This document shows positions 33,186 to 44,199 of a stretch of 64,000 nt of DNA, piece by piece. Origin of the DNA: Tetraselmis striata (taxonomy: Eukaryota; Chlorophyta; Chlorodendrophyceae; Chlorodendrales; Chlorodendraceae); NCBI GenBank assembly GCA_006384855.1, contig VCJN01002488.1, positions 82,615 to 146,614 of the forward strand. Direction: 5' to 3'. The notes under the pieces are model-generated. The model searched no databases. It was given only the letters and a program-made list of their open reading frames with translations, and had not been told where the DNA came from. How positions within the stretch are numbered: the stretch's first letter is position 1; each line of letters starts with the position of its first letter. Made by a program: the position numbers and the translations under genes.

Positions 33186-33624
33186 GAAAAGCCGCTAGAT
33201 CGGACGTACGAGGCGGATATACTCAAGACCGTCCTAGGGCGTGCCACCGTAAATTTCAAATAATTTCGATTTTTTACTACTATATACTGATTAATTGTAT
33301 AGTAGCGGCTCCGCGGCTTTGGAAAAAGGAGGCTGGGCCGTTAATACGGTTACGGTTCATGGATTCGCATATAAAAGTAAAGGAAAGTAAAGTTCGCCCC
33401 GGGACATCGGCCGAAGCCGCCCCGGCACTTCACCTCGTATTCTTATTCTGATTCTTGGATTCGCATGTACTTATATATTGGAAGTTCGTATAAAGATGTC
33501 GTATATATTTCGTATTCCGCATTTCGTACTCCGATAGCTAGTGTGCGGCCGAGAGAAGTTGCCGGTTGCCAGTGAAAAAATGCGTGGTCTCTCTGTACCC
33601 GTACCATAGTACCTGTAACGCGAT

Positions 33625-33811
33625 ATGATCTAAACTAGTTTATGGGGTTTCCATCCTTGACCTAACCGCTTTTCAGCTACAAGTGCTGCGCAGTGGTACG
33701 GGAACTAGTAACTGTTGTTGCGCCCTTGTTGGGTGCAGCACGAGTAGACATAAAAGCAGCCAGAACAGCTGAGCCTGCCATCTTCCAGTTTTCGCTGCGT
33801 TCCACGCAGCG
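33625..33811 (+). repeat. A1 split direct repeat
   Basis: 187 bp, identical to 36541-36727. Ends in a small hairpin cgctgcg-ttcca-cgcagcg. Contains the region upstream of the gag-like ORF and so probably the promoter. Confidence 0.93.
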
Positions 33812-33924
33812 ATGTAAAAACTGTCTCGTAACCCGTTGCGAGCAAGGTCACCCCAGGTTGTTCAAGACCACACCCGGCTCGCCACCCGAGTGTGATATTC
33901 TCGTCCGTACGTCCGTGCGTTACT

Positions 33925-34800
33925 ATGTCAGATGGAGAAGAACCCGTCGCTGAGCCGACGCTGCAGTCGCTGAACGCAGATATGAGGGCCCAGTCTTCAT
34001 TACTGCGAGAGTTGGCTACAGCTGTGGCACAATTGACGGCTCGTGATCGCGTTGTTGATGGAGAAGGGGCACATGGCTCCGGCTCAGGGCAGCGCTTCGC
34101 GAGACAGCCGACAGGCAGCGGGGGAGCCGCAGAGCGCCCCGACTTGCTAGAGCTAGCCCAGAGCGGCCGTGTCGGAGCAAAATCCGTGAGTGCCGAGGAT
34201 GATTACCTCGCGGTGCCAGAGCTACTGCAGAGAGCAGAGTCTGGTTACGAGGCCGTTCGACCGGTCAGCCGAGTGCCTGGACTTTTCCCTTTGAGCACCG
34301 ACCTAACGAACGAGTACCTCAAGCAGGATGACCGGCGTCTGCCGGCCCAGGAGGAGTACTTGTGGATGTCGTGTTTCGGGGCCCACATGGCCGCCCTTTT
34401 CGTGGCGCTCGACGAGCTACTGCCCTACGTCCCTTCCAGCAACCAGGACTTCACCCCCTACCTCGCGAGAGCCCGGAACCACGCCGAGGCCATCGACAAG
34501 GCGTTTCGGTTTCGTTTGGCCTTCCTACGGAAGCTCAATGAGATCAAGCGTGTGCACGGTGACCAAGGTGTTCTGGATGTGCTGCGAGCTCAGCATTTTC
34601 AGCCTGCTTCGGAGCACCTGGGTTCCGCGATCTTTGGGGACCTCATGCGGGACTACGAGCGTCGTGTTTTCGAGGCGACCGTTGCCAGCAGCGCCAAGGC
34701 GACCGCTACTTCTCGAGTGGCGGCTGCAGCTGCAGGTCGCGGGCGTGGGCGAGGACGTGGCGGGGGACGTGGACGTGGCCGCGAAGGTGAGCACGAGTGA
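33925..34800 (+). CDS. Gag-like ORF of the tyrosine-recombinase element
   Basis: 291 residues from ATG 33925 (MSDGEEPVAEPTLQS; the frame is open 11 codons upstream). The N-terminus has a short coiled-coil-like helix (DMRAQSSLLRELATAVAQLT). The middle (PGLFPLSTDLTNEYLKQDD, WMSCFGAHMAALFVALDELL) is helical. The C-terminus is a RGRGRGGGRGRG-type RNA/nucleic-acid-binding tail. There is no zinc knuckle. Position and layout match a gag-type protein; family not assigned. Confidence 0.7.
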   Translation: MSDGEEPVAEPTLQSLNADMRAQSSLLRELATAVAQLTARDRVVDGEGAHGSGSGQRFARQPTGSGGAAERPDLLELAQSGRVGAKSVSAEDDYLAVPELLQRAESGYEAVRPVSRVPGLFPLSTDLTNEYLKQDDRRLPAQEEYLWMSCFGAHMAALFVALDELLPYVPSSNQDFTPYLARARNHAEAIDKAFRFRLAFLRKLNEIKRVHGDQGVLDVLRAQHFQPASEHLGSAIFGDLMRDYERRVFEATVASSAKATATSRVAAAAAGRGRGRGRGGGRGRGREGEHE

Positions 34801-34836
34801 CGGTGTGGGGCGCCGTTCGTCGGAGCTGCAGGAGCC

Positions 34837-36462
34837 TTGCGAGGCCACCTTTCGGTGACCGCCGCAAGGCGCACCCTTGCAGCTCAACGACGGGATGAGC
34901 GCCCTGTGTCAGGACCTGACCCCCCCACCTTACAGACTTCATTTAGACCTTCCTCGGTGCGGCGCTTCTTACAGCTACAGCCGAGTGCGGCTCAACCATC
35001 CGCACACCTGCACATGGCGGCTCAACCATCCGCCTTTCTTACAACCCCATCTCTGCGTTCGTCGGTTGTTACACTACGAGTTACAACCGGTTCGCAACGA
35101 CCAAGTTTCGCGCGTGTACGTTACGCACGGGACAGGCGCTATGAGCGCGAAGGGCGCGCGGGGCGGCCCTCCTACCTGAACCTAGCCCCGCAAACCCGTA
35201 CTGGAGCTACTGCAAACCCGTCCAGCAACTACCGGCCAACCGCCGGGAACCTAACCGCTGCTGCCGAGTACTTTGCGAACAGTAGCCGTCCCGGTGGCAC
35301 TCTGTCAGTAAAACGCCGCACTTACGTAATCGACGAGCCCGCAGCTATCGCTCCGTGGGCTGCGTCACTGCGATCCCGACTACAGGACGCGTTCGGCTCA
35401 GACGAGCTAGGCCAGCGGACGCTCGACCTGCTCTCCAGCTCCCTCAGCGCTCAGACCCTCAAGAGCTACGCCGGCAGGTTGGCTCAGTTCGCTGAGTTCT
35501 GCCACGACTCCGAGAACATCAGCCCGCTAGAGGCGACTACTGCTACTGTTGTTCGGTACGTTGCCTGGATCGGGGAGCGAGGGCATATCGCAGCTAAGTC
35601 GCTGCAGCCCTATCTGTCTGCCATCAACACCTTCTTCGAGCTGCACAACCTCGTCCCGATCGCCAAGGACAGCCTACACCTCACTTCGGCAAGACGTGGG
35701 TTAATGTTACGTCAGCGTCGACTGGACGCTGCCCCTTTGCGTGTCCCTCTGCCTGCGGATGTAGCTTACCGCTTCGTCTCAAAGGCCGAGCTAATTGTGT
35801 CTGCTCCTTACCCAGAGTCCCACCTCGACTACCGAGCCCTCTTGGCCTCGGTTGTCAACTTCCTGTTCTTTGCCAGGGGCCTTACTGGCGTCTCCTGTCG
35901 AGTGCAAGATGTGCATGTCGACACCTACAACATCACCTTGCAGATCTACCGCGAGAAGGGTCGCGCCGGCCGGCGGGGACCTGACGACCTGCGCGTACTT
36001 CTCCTTCCAGTGTCCGAGCACCCTCGAGTGGCACGTCTCTTGCGCTACTTCATCGACAACGTCCAGTCTGTCCCCCTGGTTACTGTTGGCTTGGCTACCT
36101 CCAACTTCTGGGCTGTCAATGTGGCTGAGCAGTCGAAACCTTGGACTGCTACTACGATGTCAGACTGGTTGTCTACAGCAGTCAACCTAGTCAACGCTGC
36201 CCCCCCTGCTGGCACTTCCTGGACTTCACACAGTCTACGCAAGGGCGCAGCCTCTGCAGCAAACGCCATTGGAGCGCCACTGTCCCACATCCGCTACCAG
36301 GGCGGTTGGGCCACTAACTCTGATGTCGTTCTGGACTACATCGACCCCAACGTTCTTCCTTCTCCTGGCGCATGGTTCTTCTTTGGACACATCGCCCCTC
36401 TCCGCCACTTCCAAGTCCAACAGGACTCCGCAGCGGTGGCCTTCCCAGTGCCTCCTTCATGA
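34837..36462 (+). CDS. Tyrosine recombinase of the DIRS/Ngaro type
   Basis: 541 residues, starting 37 bases after the gag-like ORF. The first 130 residues are low-complexity and basic, so the true start may be internal. An N-terminal SAM-like core-binding domain follows (LSAQTLKSYAGRLAQFAEFC). The catalytic domain shows the first Arg in FLFFARGLTGVSC, the HxxR box HSLRKGAASAAN, GGWATNSD, and the nucleophile Tyr in VLDYID. All expected catalytic positions are present. The enzyme should integrate and excise a circular DNA form without target duplication, matching the footprint around this element. Confidence 0.9.
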   Translation: MRGHLSVTAARRTLAAQRRDERPVSGPDPPTLQTSFRPSSVRRFLQLQPSAAQPSAHLHMAAQPSAFLTTPSLRSSVVTLRVTTGSQRPSFARVRYARDRRYEREGRAGRPSYLNLAPQTRTGATANPSSNYRPTAGNLTAAAEYFANSSRPGGTLSVKRRTYVIDEPAAIAPWAASLRSRLQDAFGSDELGQRTLDLLSSSLSAQTLKSYAGRLAQFAEFCHDSENISPLEATTATVVRYVAWIGERGHIAAKSLQPYLSAINTFFELHNLVPIAKDSLHLTSARRGLMLRQRRLDAAPLRVPLPADVAYRFVSKAELIVSAPYPESHLDYRALLASVVNFLFFARGLTGVSCRVQDVHVDTYNITLQIYREKGRAGRRGPDDLRVLLLPVSEHPRVARLLRYFIDNVQSVPLVTVGLATSNFWAVNVAEQSKPWTATTMSDWLSTAVNLVNAAPPAGTSWTSHSLRKGAASAANAIGAPLSHIRYQGGWATNSDVVLDYIDPNVLPSPGAWFFFGHIAPLRHFQVQQDSAAVAFPVPPS

Positions 36463-36515
36463 CTTGGCGCTACCCCTTCTCCGTCAATCCACCGCTCTCT
36501 CCGTTCGCTCAAGAC

Positions 36516-36848
36516 TGGCAAAACCAGACTCAACTTTGAAATGATCTAAACTAGTTTATGGGGTTTCCATCCTTGACCTAACCGCTTTTCAGCTACAAGT
36601 GCTGCGCAGTGGTACGGGAACTAGTAACTGTTGTTGCGCCCTTGTTGGGTGCAGCACGAGTAGACATAAAAGCAGCCAGAACAGCTGAGCCTGCCATCTT
36701 CCAGTTTTCGCTGCGTTCCACGCAGCGCCCCCCCTGACTCCGTTTTCCCTCCACGCTTTTCGCTAAACCTTCCTGCCAATTTCGGCTCTTGACCGTGTAA
36801 AACAGCCTGCGCGACCTTTTTGGCAAAACCAGACTCAACTTTGAAATG
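36516..36848 (+). repeat. B1-A2-B2 terminal array of the tyrosine-recombinase element
   Basis: tggcaaaaccagactcaact, continuing to ttgaaATG, occurs at 36516 and 36821. A2 (36541-36727) lies between and repeats A1. The B1/A2 boundary (ctttgaaATGatctaaac) equals the junction expected when the element is circular. Confidence 0.93.
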
Positions 36849-37344
36849 TGTCCATACACTGCCCGCACCTACACCCGCTGTCCAGTAGTCGCTACTGGTA
36901 CGATTGTCGAAAAGCCGCTAGATCGGACGTACGAGGCGGATATACTCAAGACCGTCCTAGGGCGTGCCACCGTAAATTTCAAATAATTTCGATTTTTTAC
37001 TACTATATACTGATTAATTGTATAGTAGCGGCTCCGCGGCTTTGGAAAAAGGAGGCTGGGCCGTTAATACGGTTACGGTTCATGGATTCGCATATAAAAG
37101 TAAAGGAAAGTAAAGTTCGCCCCGGGACATCGGCCGAAGCCGCCCCGGCACTTCACCTCGTATTCTTATTCTGATTCTTGGATTCGCATGTACTTATATA
37201 TTGGAAGTTCGTATAAAGATGTCGTATATATTTCGTATTCCGCATTTCGTACTCCGATAGCTAGTGTGCGGCCGAGAGAAGTTGCCGGTTGCCAGTGAAA
37301 AAATGCGTGGTCTCTCTGTACCCGTACCATAGTACCTGTAACGC

Positions 37345-37360
37345 GATATGTGTCCATACA
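37345..37360. other. Empty insertion site of the tyrosine-recombinase element
   Basis: Copy 2 of the 502-bp repeat reads cgcgatATGtgtccat without interruption, giving the pre-insertion sequence of copy 1. Confidence 0.92.
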
Positions 37361-37410
37361 CTGCCCGCACCTACACCCGCTGTCCAGTAGTCGCTACTGG
37401 TACGATTGTC

Positions 37411-38389
37411 ACTTTTTTAAGGTACAAGTCCTCCACGTTCGTGTACGAACATTGTCACTTTTTTACGACATCATATTAAATAGTTACATCGTAAAAGGCT
37501 TGCTGTTAACGGCGATCAGGAAACCCGAATAGGCATTAGGAAACGTCCACTACCTGTACAGCAGTTGCGAGGTGGAAGCAGCACCAGAAGAGGGTGCGGA
37601 ATGAGCACGGGCAAACGCATCAGACTAGGCCGTTTACACCATGTTAGAATACGAGTAGCAGTAATCTAACCGTTACTCGTATTCGTATATAATAGCGACT
37701 ACATGACTTCTAGCATCGCACGAGAATTACTGCGGGAGAATTTATTACCGGTACTTGGCTTGGTGAGACCAAACATGATGAAAATGAGGCAGCGTAGCCA
37801 GGACGCAGGCAGGCAGGCGGGTGAGCAGGCATAAGGATTACATGCATCCACGAGTTCGATCTAGTACATGCATCGCTGCAGTACCTGAGTGATAATTATC
37901 GACGGAATTCCACGCGGGTCGACCCAGTGTATTTGCGACAGTCTCAACCGCTTGGAGACGATGGGGAACTATACAAAGGAGGTACGCAGTGGTGGTGCAA
38001 AGACGAGGGGCTTCAGTGTTTTGACAATACAAATATATATACAGGTTCATCACAAAACGCTTACCACATGTACAATGTGTACTCATCGCAGTCTCGAGTA
38101 CACATTGTACTAGAAGTCGTATACATAGTACATGTACTAACTCGTGGTACATCGTACTCGTATAATTGTCACATATTTCAGTATTGGCCGCTCCAGATTC
38201 CACTACTTTATCGAACACATGTCGCACCGGCCACTCAACATAAGGGGACGAGGGAACATATGCCATCCCGTAAGTACGAGTACTTGTAAGCGTATAATTC
38301 AATCCAGTACGGGTACGAGTGTAATGCGACGTCGGGTGGACGGTCTCCATGAAACCGTGCATTTCTACTAAATATTGTGGTTTCCAACA
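37411..38389. other. Gene-poor sequence
   Basis: No supported gene. It contains the word attgtcactttttta twice (37404, 37451) and many short gtacgagtac palindromes typical of this locus. Confidence 0.4.
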
Positions 38390-38650
38390 CAGCTTCAAAC
38401 CTCTAATTAAACTTTATCGATATTTCCAGGGCACCTAAGACTACGAATTCGGCCATTGCGCATCGAATGATCTGGTGGCGACGTCGAATTTGGTCCGTTT
38501 GGGCAACTATTAAGCACTTCACCTCCTCAAAATGTGTCCAAAGGGACCAAGGTCGACGTCGCCACAAGATCACTCGATGCGCAATGGCGGAGTTTCGATT
38601 AGTCTTAAGTGCCTTTAAAATCTCGGAAATGTTTATTTAGAGGTTTATTT
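38390..38650. mobile_element. Small foldback/MITE-like element
   Basis: Imperfect inverted repeat of about 100-bp arms: aacctctaattaaactt, through gcacctaagacta and gccattgcgcatcgaatgatc, to gacgtcgaa is mirrored at about 38540-38648. The arms differ at many positions, so it is old. No ORF inside; target duplication not determined. Confidence 0.7.
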
Positions 38651-41330
38651 GGAACCTTGGAAACACCTCTAATATGACACTCTTTGGTATACCTGCCTCG
38701 TAGTTGTGGTCCGTGCTAACCTAGGGAAACCCTACATTTGAAAAGGCGTTACATCGTAAATTCAATCTAGGACATCGTATATTCGACCCCAAAGACCCTA
38801 GATTAGCCCAAGTACAGGACAAAACGAGTAAAAGTCTACGACGTTCTAGATTGGCATCGAGGGCCGTTTTAGCCCATCCGGTGCGTATTTTAGGCCTCCC
38901 GGGCAACCCCGCGAGCCATACATCGCAACTGCCGCCACCACCCATCGCGACTCCACCGCTCCGCCATCGTCTGCGCTAGGGTCCCGCCGCCTATCATGTG
39001 CCGCCGCGCCCGCCGCCGCCATACGCACATATATATAGGCGCTGATTTCGGGGCATCGGTCATGAATATCTCTCCGTCATGCCAGGCTCGCATCGTTGCG
39101 TAGCCAGTCGCCCGTCGCCGCCACCTCGTCGCCAACACGAGGCGATAGTAAGCATGGCGATGGACGGCGAGGCCATACAAGCTCTACGCGAGAGGCTTTA
39201 GCGTACTAGGCAAGGACCGAACATGTTTGTTGCAAATGATTTTTTACAGTGTACCGAGGCGTGTACACGTCCTTTACACATAATGGCTAGCGGCTTGGCA
39301 GCCGGTTGCGCGTAGGCACTAAGCTTCGGGAATGCAATCTAGTCTTGGGTCATCAAGCATCGCTGCAACATTGCTACGGCATTGCCGTGGGATTGCGATA
39401 TTGCTGCAACATTATTGTGGCATTGTTTATGCGGCATTGCGACATATCGGGTGGGGCTAATATGGTGCAGCCTCGTATATATAAGTACGAGCTAGCGATT
39501 GATTTTAGGTGGGCAGGCATACGTTATCATTAGACATCTAGCATAATCCGTCGTTGGAATTCTATAACGCGATTTGGGATACGGCTACCGTAAGCGTTTG
39601 CTTTGGTAGTATAGCTGTGGCGAATCCGATCAATTAATTATAAATAAACTAAGGTGGAAGTGATGCACAATATGTGCGAGAATATCGGGAATATGCGTTA
39701 GACTTTGTCAAACAATTGAGTGTTATGTTTTGTTAAGACCATCACAACTTGATTTGTCGTTTTAGGTGCCCGCCACCTTTTTCTGAGCTCCCTTCTATTC
39801 TCTTGCTGCATCCACATGTACTACAAAGTACTGTCAAAAGCGCTACAAAAGATGCAATTGGATGGTTGTATAATTGATGGTGATGTCATGCAAGCACACA
39901 TTGGCCGGCAAGCTATTGCTTCAGGAATAGCGTGCACAAGAGATGACAATTACGAAGAAAATCCACATTATTACAGTGTTAAAGTATTAACTCCTTGCCC
40001 TCCCGGCCAAAGCCTACCTATCGTTTATGCCGACATCGCCGTTTCAAGGGTGCTGAGATAAGCGAACACGATGGGCGACTTGCCCTTCGTCTTCCAATTG
40101 CCGTTGCCGCGGAGCAGCTTGTGATGTAGTCTATTCGCAGCTTTGCCAGGATCCGGCTCGTCTGCGTGCTTGCCCATTTCAAACTTGCCTCCGAAGAACC
40201 GTTCTAGACAGTCGTCGGGGGGGGGGGGGGGGTTCCCCATCTGCGCCCATACCCCGCCGTTCTGTTTGTTATTCCCAGGTGAGCTGCACGGGAACATCGC
40301 GAGGTGCGCATGCTGCACATCAGCACATACAACACAGTTTTGGGGGGTACCTAGGGCCCCCACACACGGCATGCTTGTCGGGAACAATGCAGCTCCAGAA
40401 AGTGCTCCGAAACCAGTGCTGAAACCGTCGCCGCAACGCCCGGATGCTGCCCAATATGGTGGTTGTTCCAGCTCAAATCATGGTGGCATAATGGACTATA
40501 TACAGCCAACACATTGTATGATTTGCAGCTGGAAATGTGGCGATTGCTATCCGAGTACATATTTGTTGCCGCTCCGTAGAGTACACCGCAGTGTTAAGTG
40601 CACAATATGGCACTGCGCCAACCCAAAAGTGCGCAAAAGTGTACTCGCGCTGGGGGTCGCTAGAGAGCGACTATACATATGACTACATATCAGCACATAC
40701 AAACAGTTTGGGGGGGGGGGGGACGCAGCTCCAAATATTGCTCCGAAACCAATGCTGAAACCATCGCCGCGGAGCACCGCACGGCCGCTGCGTCGCCGGG
40801 ACATCACCCAGTGGGTATGCTGTCGGCACATGCAAACGGATGGCGGGGCAACAGCTCGGCGGCAGCAAGCGGCGATGCGTGTTGCACGCTGTTGCTGCGA
40901 ATTCAAGAATTCATTACACGGAATGATGGAATCGCCACCGCGGCGCACCGCACGGCCGCTCATGCGTTTCCGGGACGACTCTCAACATAGTTAGTATCCC
41001 AAACCAGCACTACAACAGCCGCACCAAGCCCGTAGCACCGCCAAGTGCCCTCTGATGGGTCGCCATGGCACTTCGCAACTAACGCTTGTTCTCTCAAATT
41101 TTCTCCACCCCCTCCGCATGTTAGTGGCTGCCCGTAGGCATTTGGGGTGGGGGAGAGGCATGGTGCATCGCGTTGTTGTTGGAAGTGCATGCCACAATAA
41201 CATAGTATGCCGCAGTACATAAAGTACTAGAAAGTCATTACAAACAAACCGGAGGGGGGGGCTCCCAAATGGAGGGGAGTGTGACCATTTTTGTCGCAAT
41301 AGCCTTATGTACCGTATAATTGTCACACTT
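38651..41330. other. Gene-poor sequence with G homopolymers
   Basis: Poly-G tracts lie at about 40216-40232 and 40708-40721. Each is followed by related words (cagctccaaatattgctccgaa and cagctccagaaagtgctccgaa near 40390/40730), an imperfect local duplication. Open frames are short without recognised domains. Confidence 0.4.
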
Positions 41331-41739
41331 TCAACATAACCTCCGAGCATGTCGCCGTCGGCCGAACTCCGTCGCTTTCCTCCACGACGGCTTGAACTGA
41401 CACGCGTTGTCGATGACGCATACTGCTGACAGCACACCACCAATCAGTTTCAAGGGCATAGCGGGGGTGGCTGCGGTGAGAGTGGGTGTTGTGATGCCCC
41501 ATGGCGGCCCGTGGCTAGGGTGCAAGACGCTTTGGCTTTCCTGCACGCCCGACCCGCGTATGAAGACCCGCCGTCCTCCGAACGCCGATACCGTCTTCTT
41601 GGGTGCGAATAGCCGACTTCTGCATGTCTGCTGACCGTCGACGACTTTAAGTCGCACCTTCGAAAAGGCGAGCGCTAAGACACCGCGCCCCCCTTTCATC
41701 GAGCCTCTCATCCCGACCGCGCATGTTGCGCGGGTTGGT

Positions 41740-44190
41740 GGTACACGTGGCTCCCATCTGCGTGCCCTCACCTTGATGGCACGCTCCATCTTGGCGCCGA
41801 CGGCACGGCGCCTCAACCTAGCTGGCCGATTCAATCGCCTACCTCGGGGCTGGCAGCACTTCCGTGCCCGGCCGGTAGCCGATTCGACTACCTTGACCGA
41901 ACGAGCTACTCCCTCTGGTCGGCTACTTCTGCCTCGACGCTCCACGGGCACGCGGCCTAGGGCGGTCGATGTCGCTCCCAAGCGAGGACGAACACCTAAG
42001 CACTAGGCGCACGGCCATGCGGACTGCGGCTCACTTGCCGACTCGTGCACTCCTGAGTCCAACTACATACGCCACCGGGTGTGACGCAACTAGCAAGCCT
42101 GGGCGGACACCGGCGCCGGCCGCAAGGCCGTCGATATGATCCGCACCGGCGCGCGCATCCCGTTCAAGAGCGCGCCACCCGCCGCCTTTCACCAATGGAC
42201 CTCGATGGAGGACGCCACCCACGACCGACTACGCTTCATGGACGGCGAAATGGCTCGCTTGCTGGTTGGAGCGTGGGAGGAAGGCCATTGTTTGCGGTGG
42301 GTCTCTCGGGTGTTCCTTGTCCCTAATCGTTGACAGATGGCGCCTCATCATCAACCTTCGACCTCTCAACCGGTACCGCGAGGAGCGGAATGTGAGTTTC
42401 GAGACCCTCGCGCGGCTGCGTTACCTTGCCCGGCCGGGTGACTGCATGCTCTCCATGGATCTACATGACGGCTTCTACGCCGTCGGCATTGCTCCTGAGA
42501 ACCGAGACTATCGACTCTGTTTTACTGTCGACTACCGAGGCAAGCTCTACCGGCTGCCGCGGCTTCCCATGGGGTGGAGCCTAAGCCCCTACTACTTCTG
42601 CTCCCTCACTGCGGCGTTCAACCGCCACCCGCGGCGCCCCGACTTCGCATTAACCTCCCAAGGGGTGCGTCGCGCCAAGCTCAACATGGGGCGCCGCCAG
42701 GCGCCGCGCAGCCACTTCCGTGGCTGCCGCATGCTCCCCTACATGGACGAGTTCATGTTCTTTGCGTTCAGCCGGGCGCATGCCGACGATGTGCGCGACC
42801 GCCTCACCTCCCTGCTCGGAAAGCTAAGTCACAGCATGCACCCCGACACGGGTCTGTGGGAGCCGGTACAACGGCAGGAGCACCTCGGCCCGGAGTCCGA
42901 CTCACATAGCGGTAGGATTCGAGAACCCCCCCCCCCCCCCCCCCCCCCCCAGGAACTCGATTCACTCGCTGCGACAGCCCTCGGCCTCATCTGCGTGCTA
43001 AGCGAGACAAGCGATGGCTGCCAGTGCGAGAGCTCGCTTCCCTGGCTGGTCGTGCCCAGTTCATGTTCCTCGCCATCAAGCCAGCGCAGTTCTAATCGCG
43101 CGAGCCGCACGATGTGCTCCGCTCCAAGGACTCGCGGAGCGGGCGCGTGAAGATGACGCACCAGCTCCGACACGACCTCGAATGGTGGGTGGCGGTCCCT
43201 AACCACAACAACGGCCGCTCCATCTACAAGCCCGTGGAGACGGCCTACATGCATATCGACAACTACGGCTACGGGCGGGCCGTCGTCCTCAACGCGACCA
43301 CCGAGGCGCGCGGTTTATGGTACGACTGCGACCGCGAGCTGCACATTACATACAATGAGCTCAAGGCTGTCCGGTATGCCGTGCTCACCTTCCTCTCGGA
43401 GCTGCGATATCGAAAGGTGCTGCTCCACGAGGACATCATGGGTGTGGTCCACATCCTCTCCAATCTCACCTACTCTCGCTCCCCTCTACTCATGATAGAG
43501 CTACGAAAACTGTGATTCATCCTTGACTCCACCGACATCTCCATCCGTGCGCGCTATACATCAAGACCACAGCGAACATCTGGGCTGACCGCCTCAGCCG
43601 CGAGACTGACTACGACGACTGGGCGTTGAACTTGGGCCACTTCAACCACCTCGACAACATCAGGGGTCGCCAAACCATCGACCGCTTGGCTACCATGGAG
43701 AGCGCGCGACTCCCACGCTACAATCCCCGCTGGCGTGACCCCTGCACCGCAGCTACCGACAGCATGCGCCTCTCCGATGATGCACGGCGTCGTGAGCACA
43801 ACTGGTGCAACCCTCCTTGGGGCCTCATCGACGACCTCGTCATCAAACTCCACACCTCTGACGCGGCGGCCACCGTTATCGCGCCCTATTGGTTCGAACG
43901 CGGCTGGCATCATCGCCTCTTGGAAATGGCATCCGAGATGATTGTCGGCCCGCCCTCATTGGACCTCTTCGCACTCGGTCGCCTCGGCATGCACGTTGGC
44001 GTCGGTCCTCCCAACTGGCCGGTGAGCGCCTTCCAGCTCCCCTTCGGGCCCGATGCCCGGTCCCGGTTTTTTTACTGCCCCTTGTCTGCCCCTCAGGCCG
44101 GCCGGCGCCCTTTTGCGTCGTGCCCCAAAATTCAGCTCGGCAAACCACACACCCCCCTCCGATTGAAATGGTTACTACCAATAGTTGGGG
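41740..44190 (+). pseudogene. Decayed DIRS-like reverse transcriptase / RNase H / methyltransferase-like relic
   Basis: Sequence is spread over several frames. 42136-42333 gives the RT N-terminal motif (DMIRTGARIPFKSAPP, then VSRVFLVPNR). 42266-42830 gives WRLIINLRPLNRYREE, the catalytic SMDLHDGFYAVGI, MGWSLSPYYF and LPYMDEFMFF, where YMDE replaces the usual YxDD. A poly-C run at 42927-42950 marks a frame break. 43114-43515 gives RNase H-like sequence (AYMHIDNYGYGRAVV, HITYNELKAVRYAVL, LLHEDIMGVVH). 43560-44080 gives WADRLSRETDYDDW, LPRYNPRWRDP and NWCNPPWGLIDDL, the DIRS methyltransferase-like domain with the NPPW motif. No tyrosine recombinase or terminal repeats are seen within the relic. 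Several frameshifts and stops make it non-functional. Confidence 0.85.
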
Positions 44191-44199
44191 TTTCCTTTT

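Larger units (their letters stand above)
33625..36848 (+). mobile_element. RT-less tyrosine-recombinase element with split direct repeats
   Basis: About 3.22 kb. Structure is A1 (33625-33811), gag-like ORF, recombinase ORF, B1 (36516-36543), A2 (36541-36727), B2 (36821-36848): the A1-ORFs-B1-A2-B2 pattern of Ngaro/PAT-type elements. A copies are 187 bp and identical; B copies are 28 bp and identical. Both outer junctions and the inner B1/A2 junction share ATG. The neighbouring repeat copy shows the empty site gcgatATGtgtccat at 37345-37360, so insertion added no duplication beyond the shared ATG. This fits recombination of a circular intermediate. No reverse transcriptase or RNase H is encoded. 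Confidence 0.9.
33186..37410. repeat. 502-bp repeat unit in tandem; first copy interrupted
   Basis: Copy 1 is 33186-33627 plus 36849-36908. Copy 2 is 36909-37410, uninterrupted. The sequence (gaaaagccgctagatcgg ... ggtacgattgtc) reads identically in both. Copy 1 is split by the tyrosine-recombinase element. A diverged third copy begins near 57050-57746 and is interrupted by the second gypsy element at ggaggctgggcc. Confidence 0.93.

Noticed and set aside
38000..38300. Numerous short gtacNNNgtac palindromes
   Set aside because: They occur throughout the window as background composition; no regular spacing or element boundaries.
39816..40061. 81-codon frame (MYYKVLSKALQKMQL)
   Set aside because: Reads somewhat protein-like but has no recognised motif, no conserved partner copy and no splice context.
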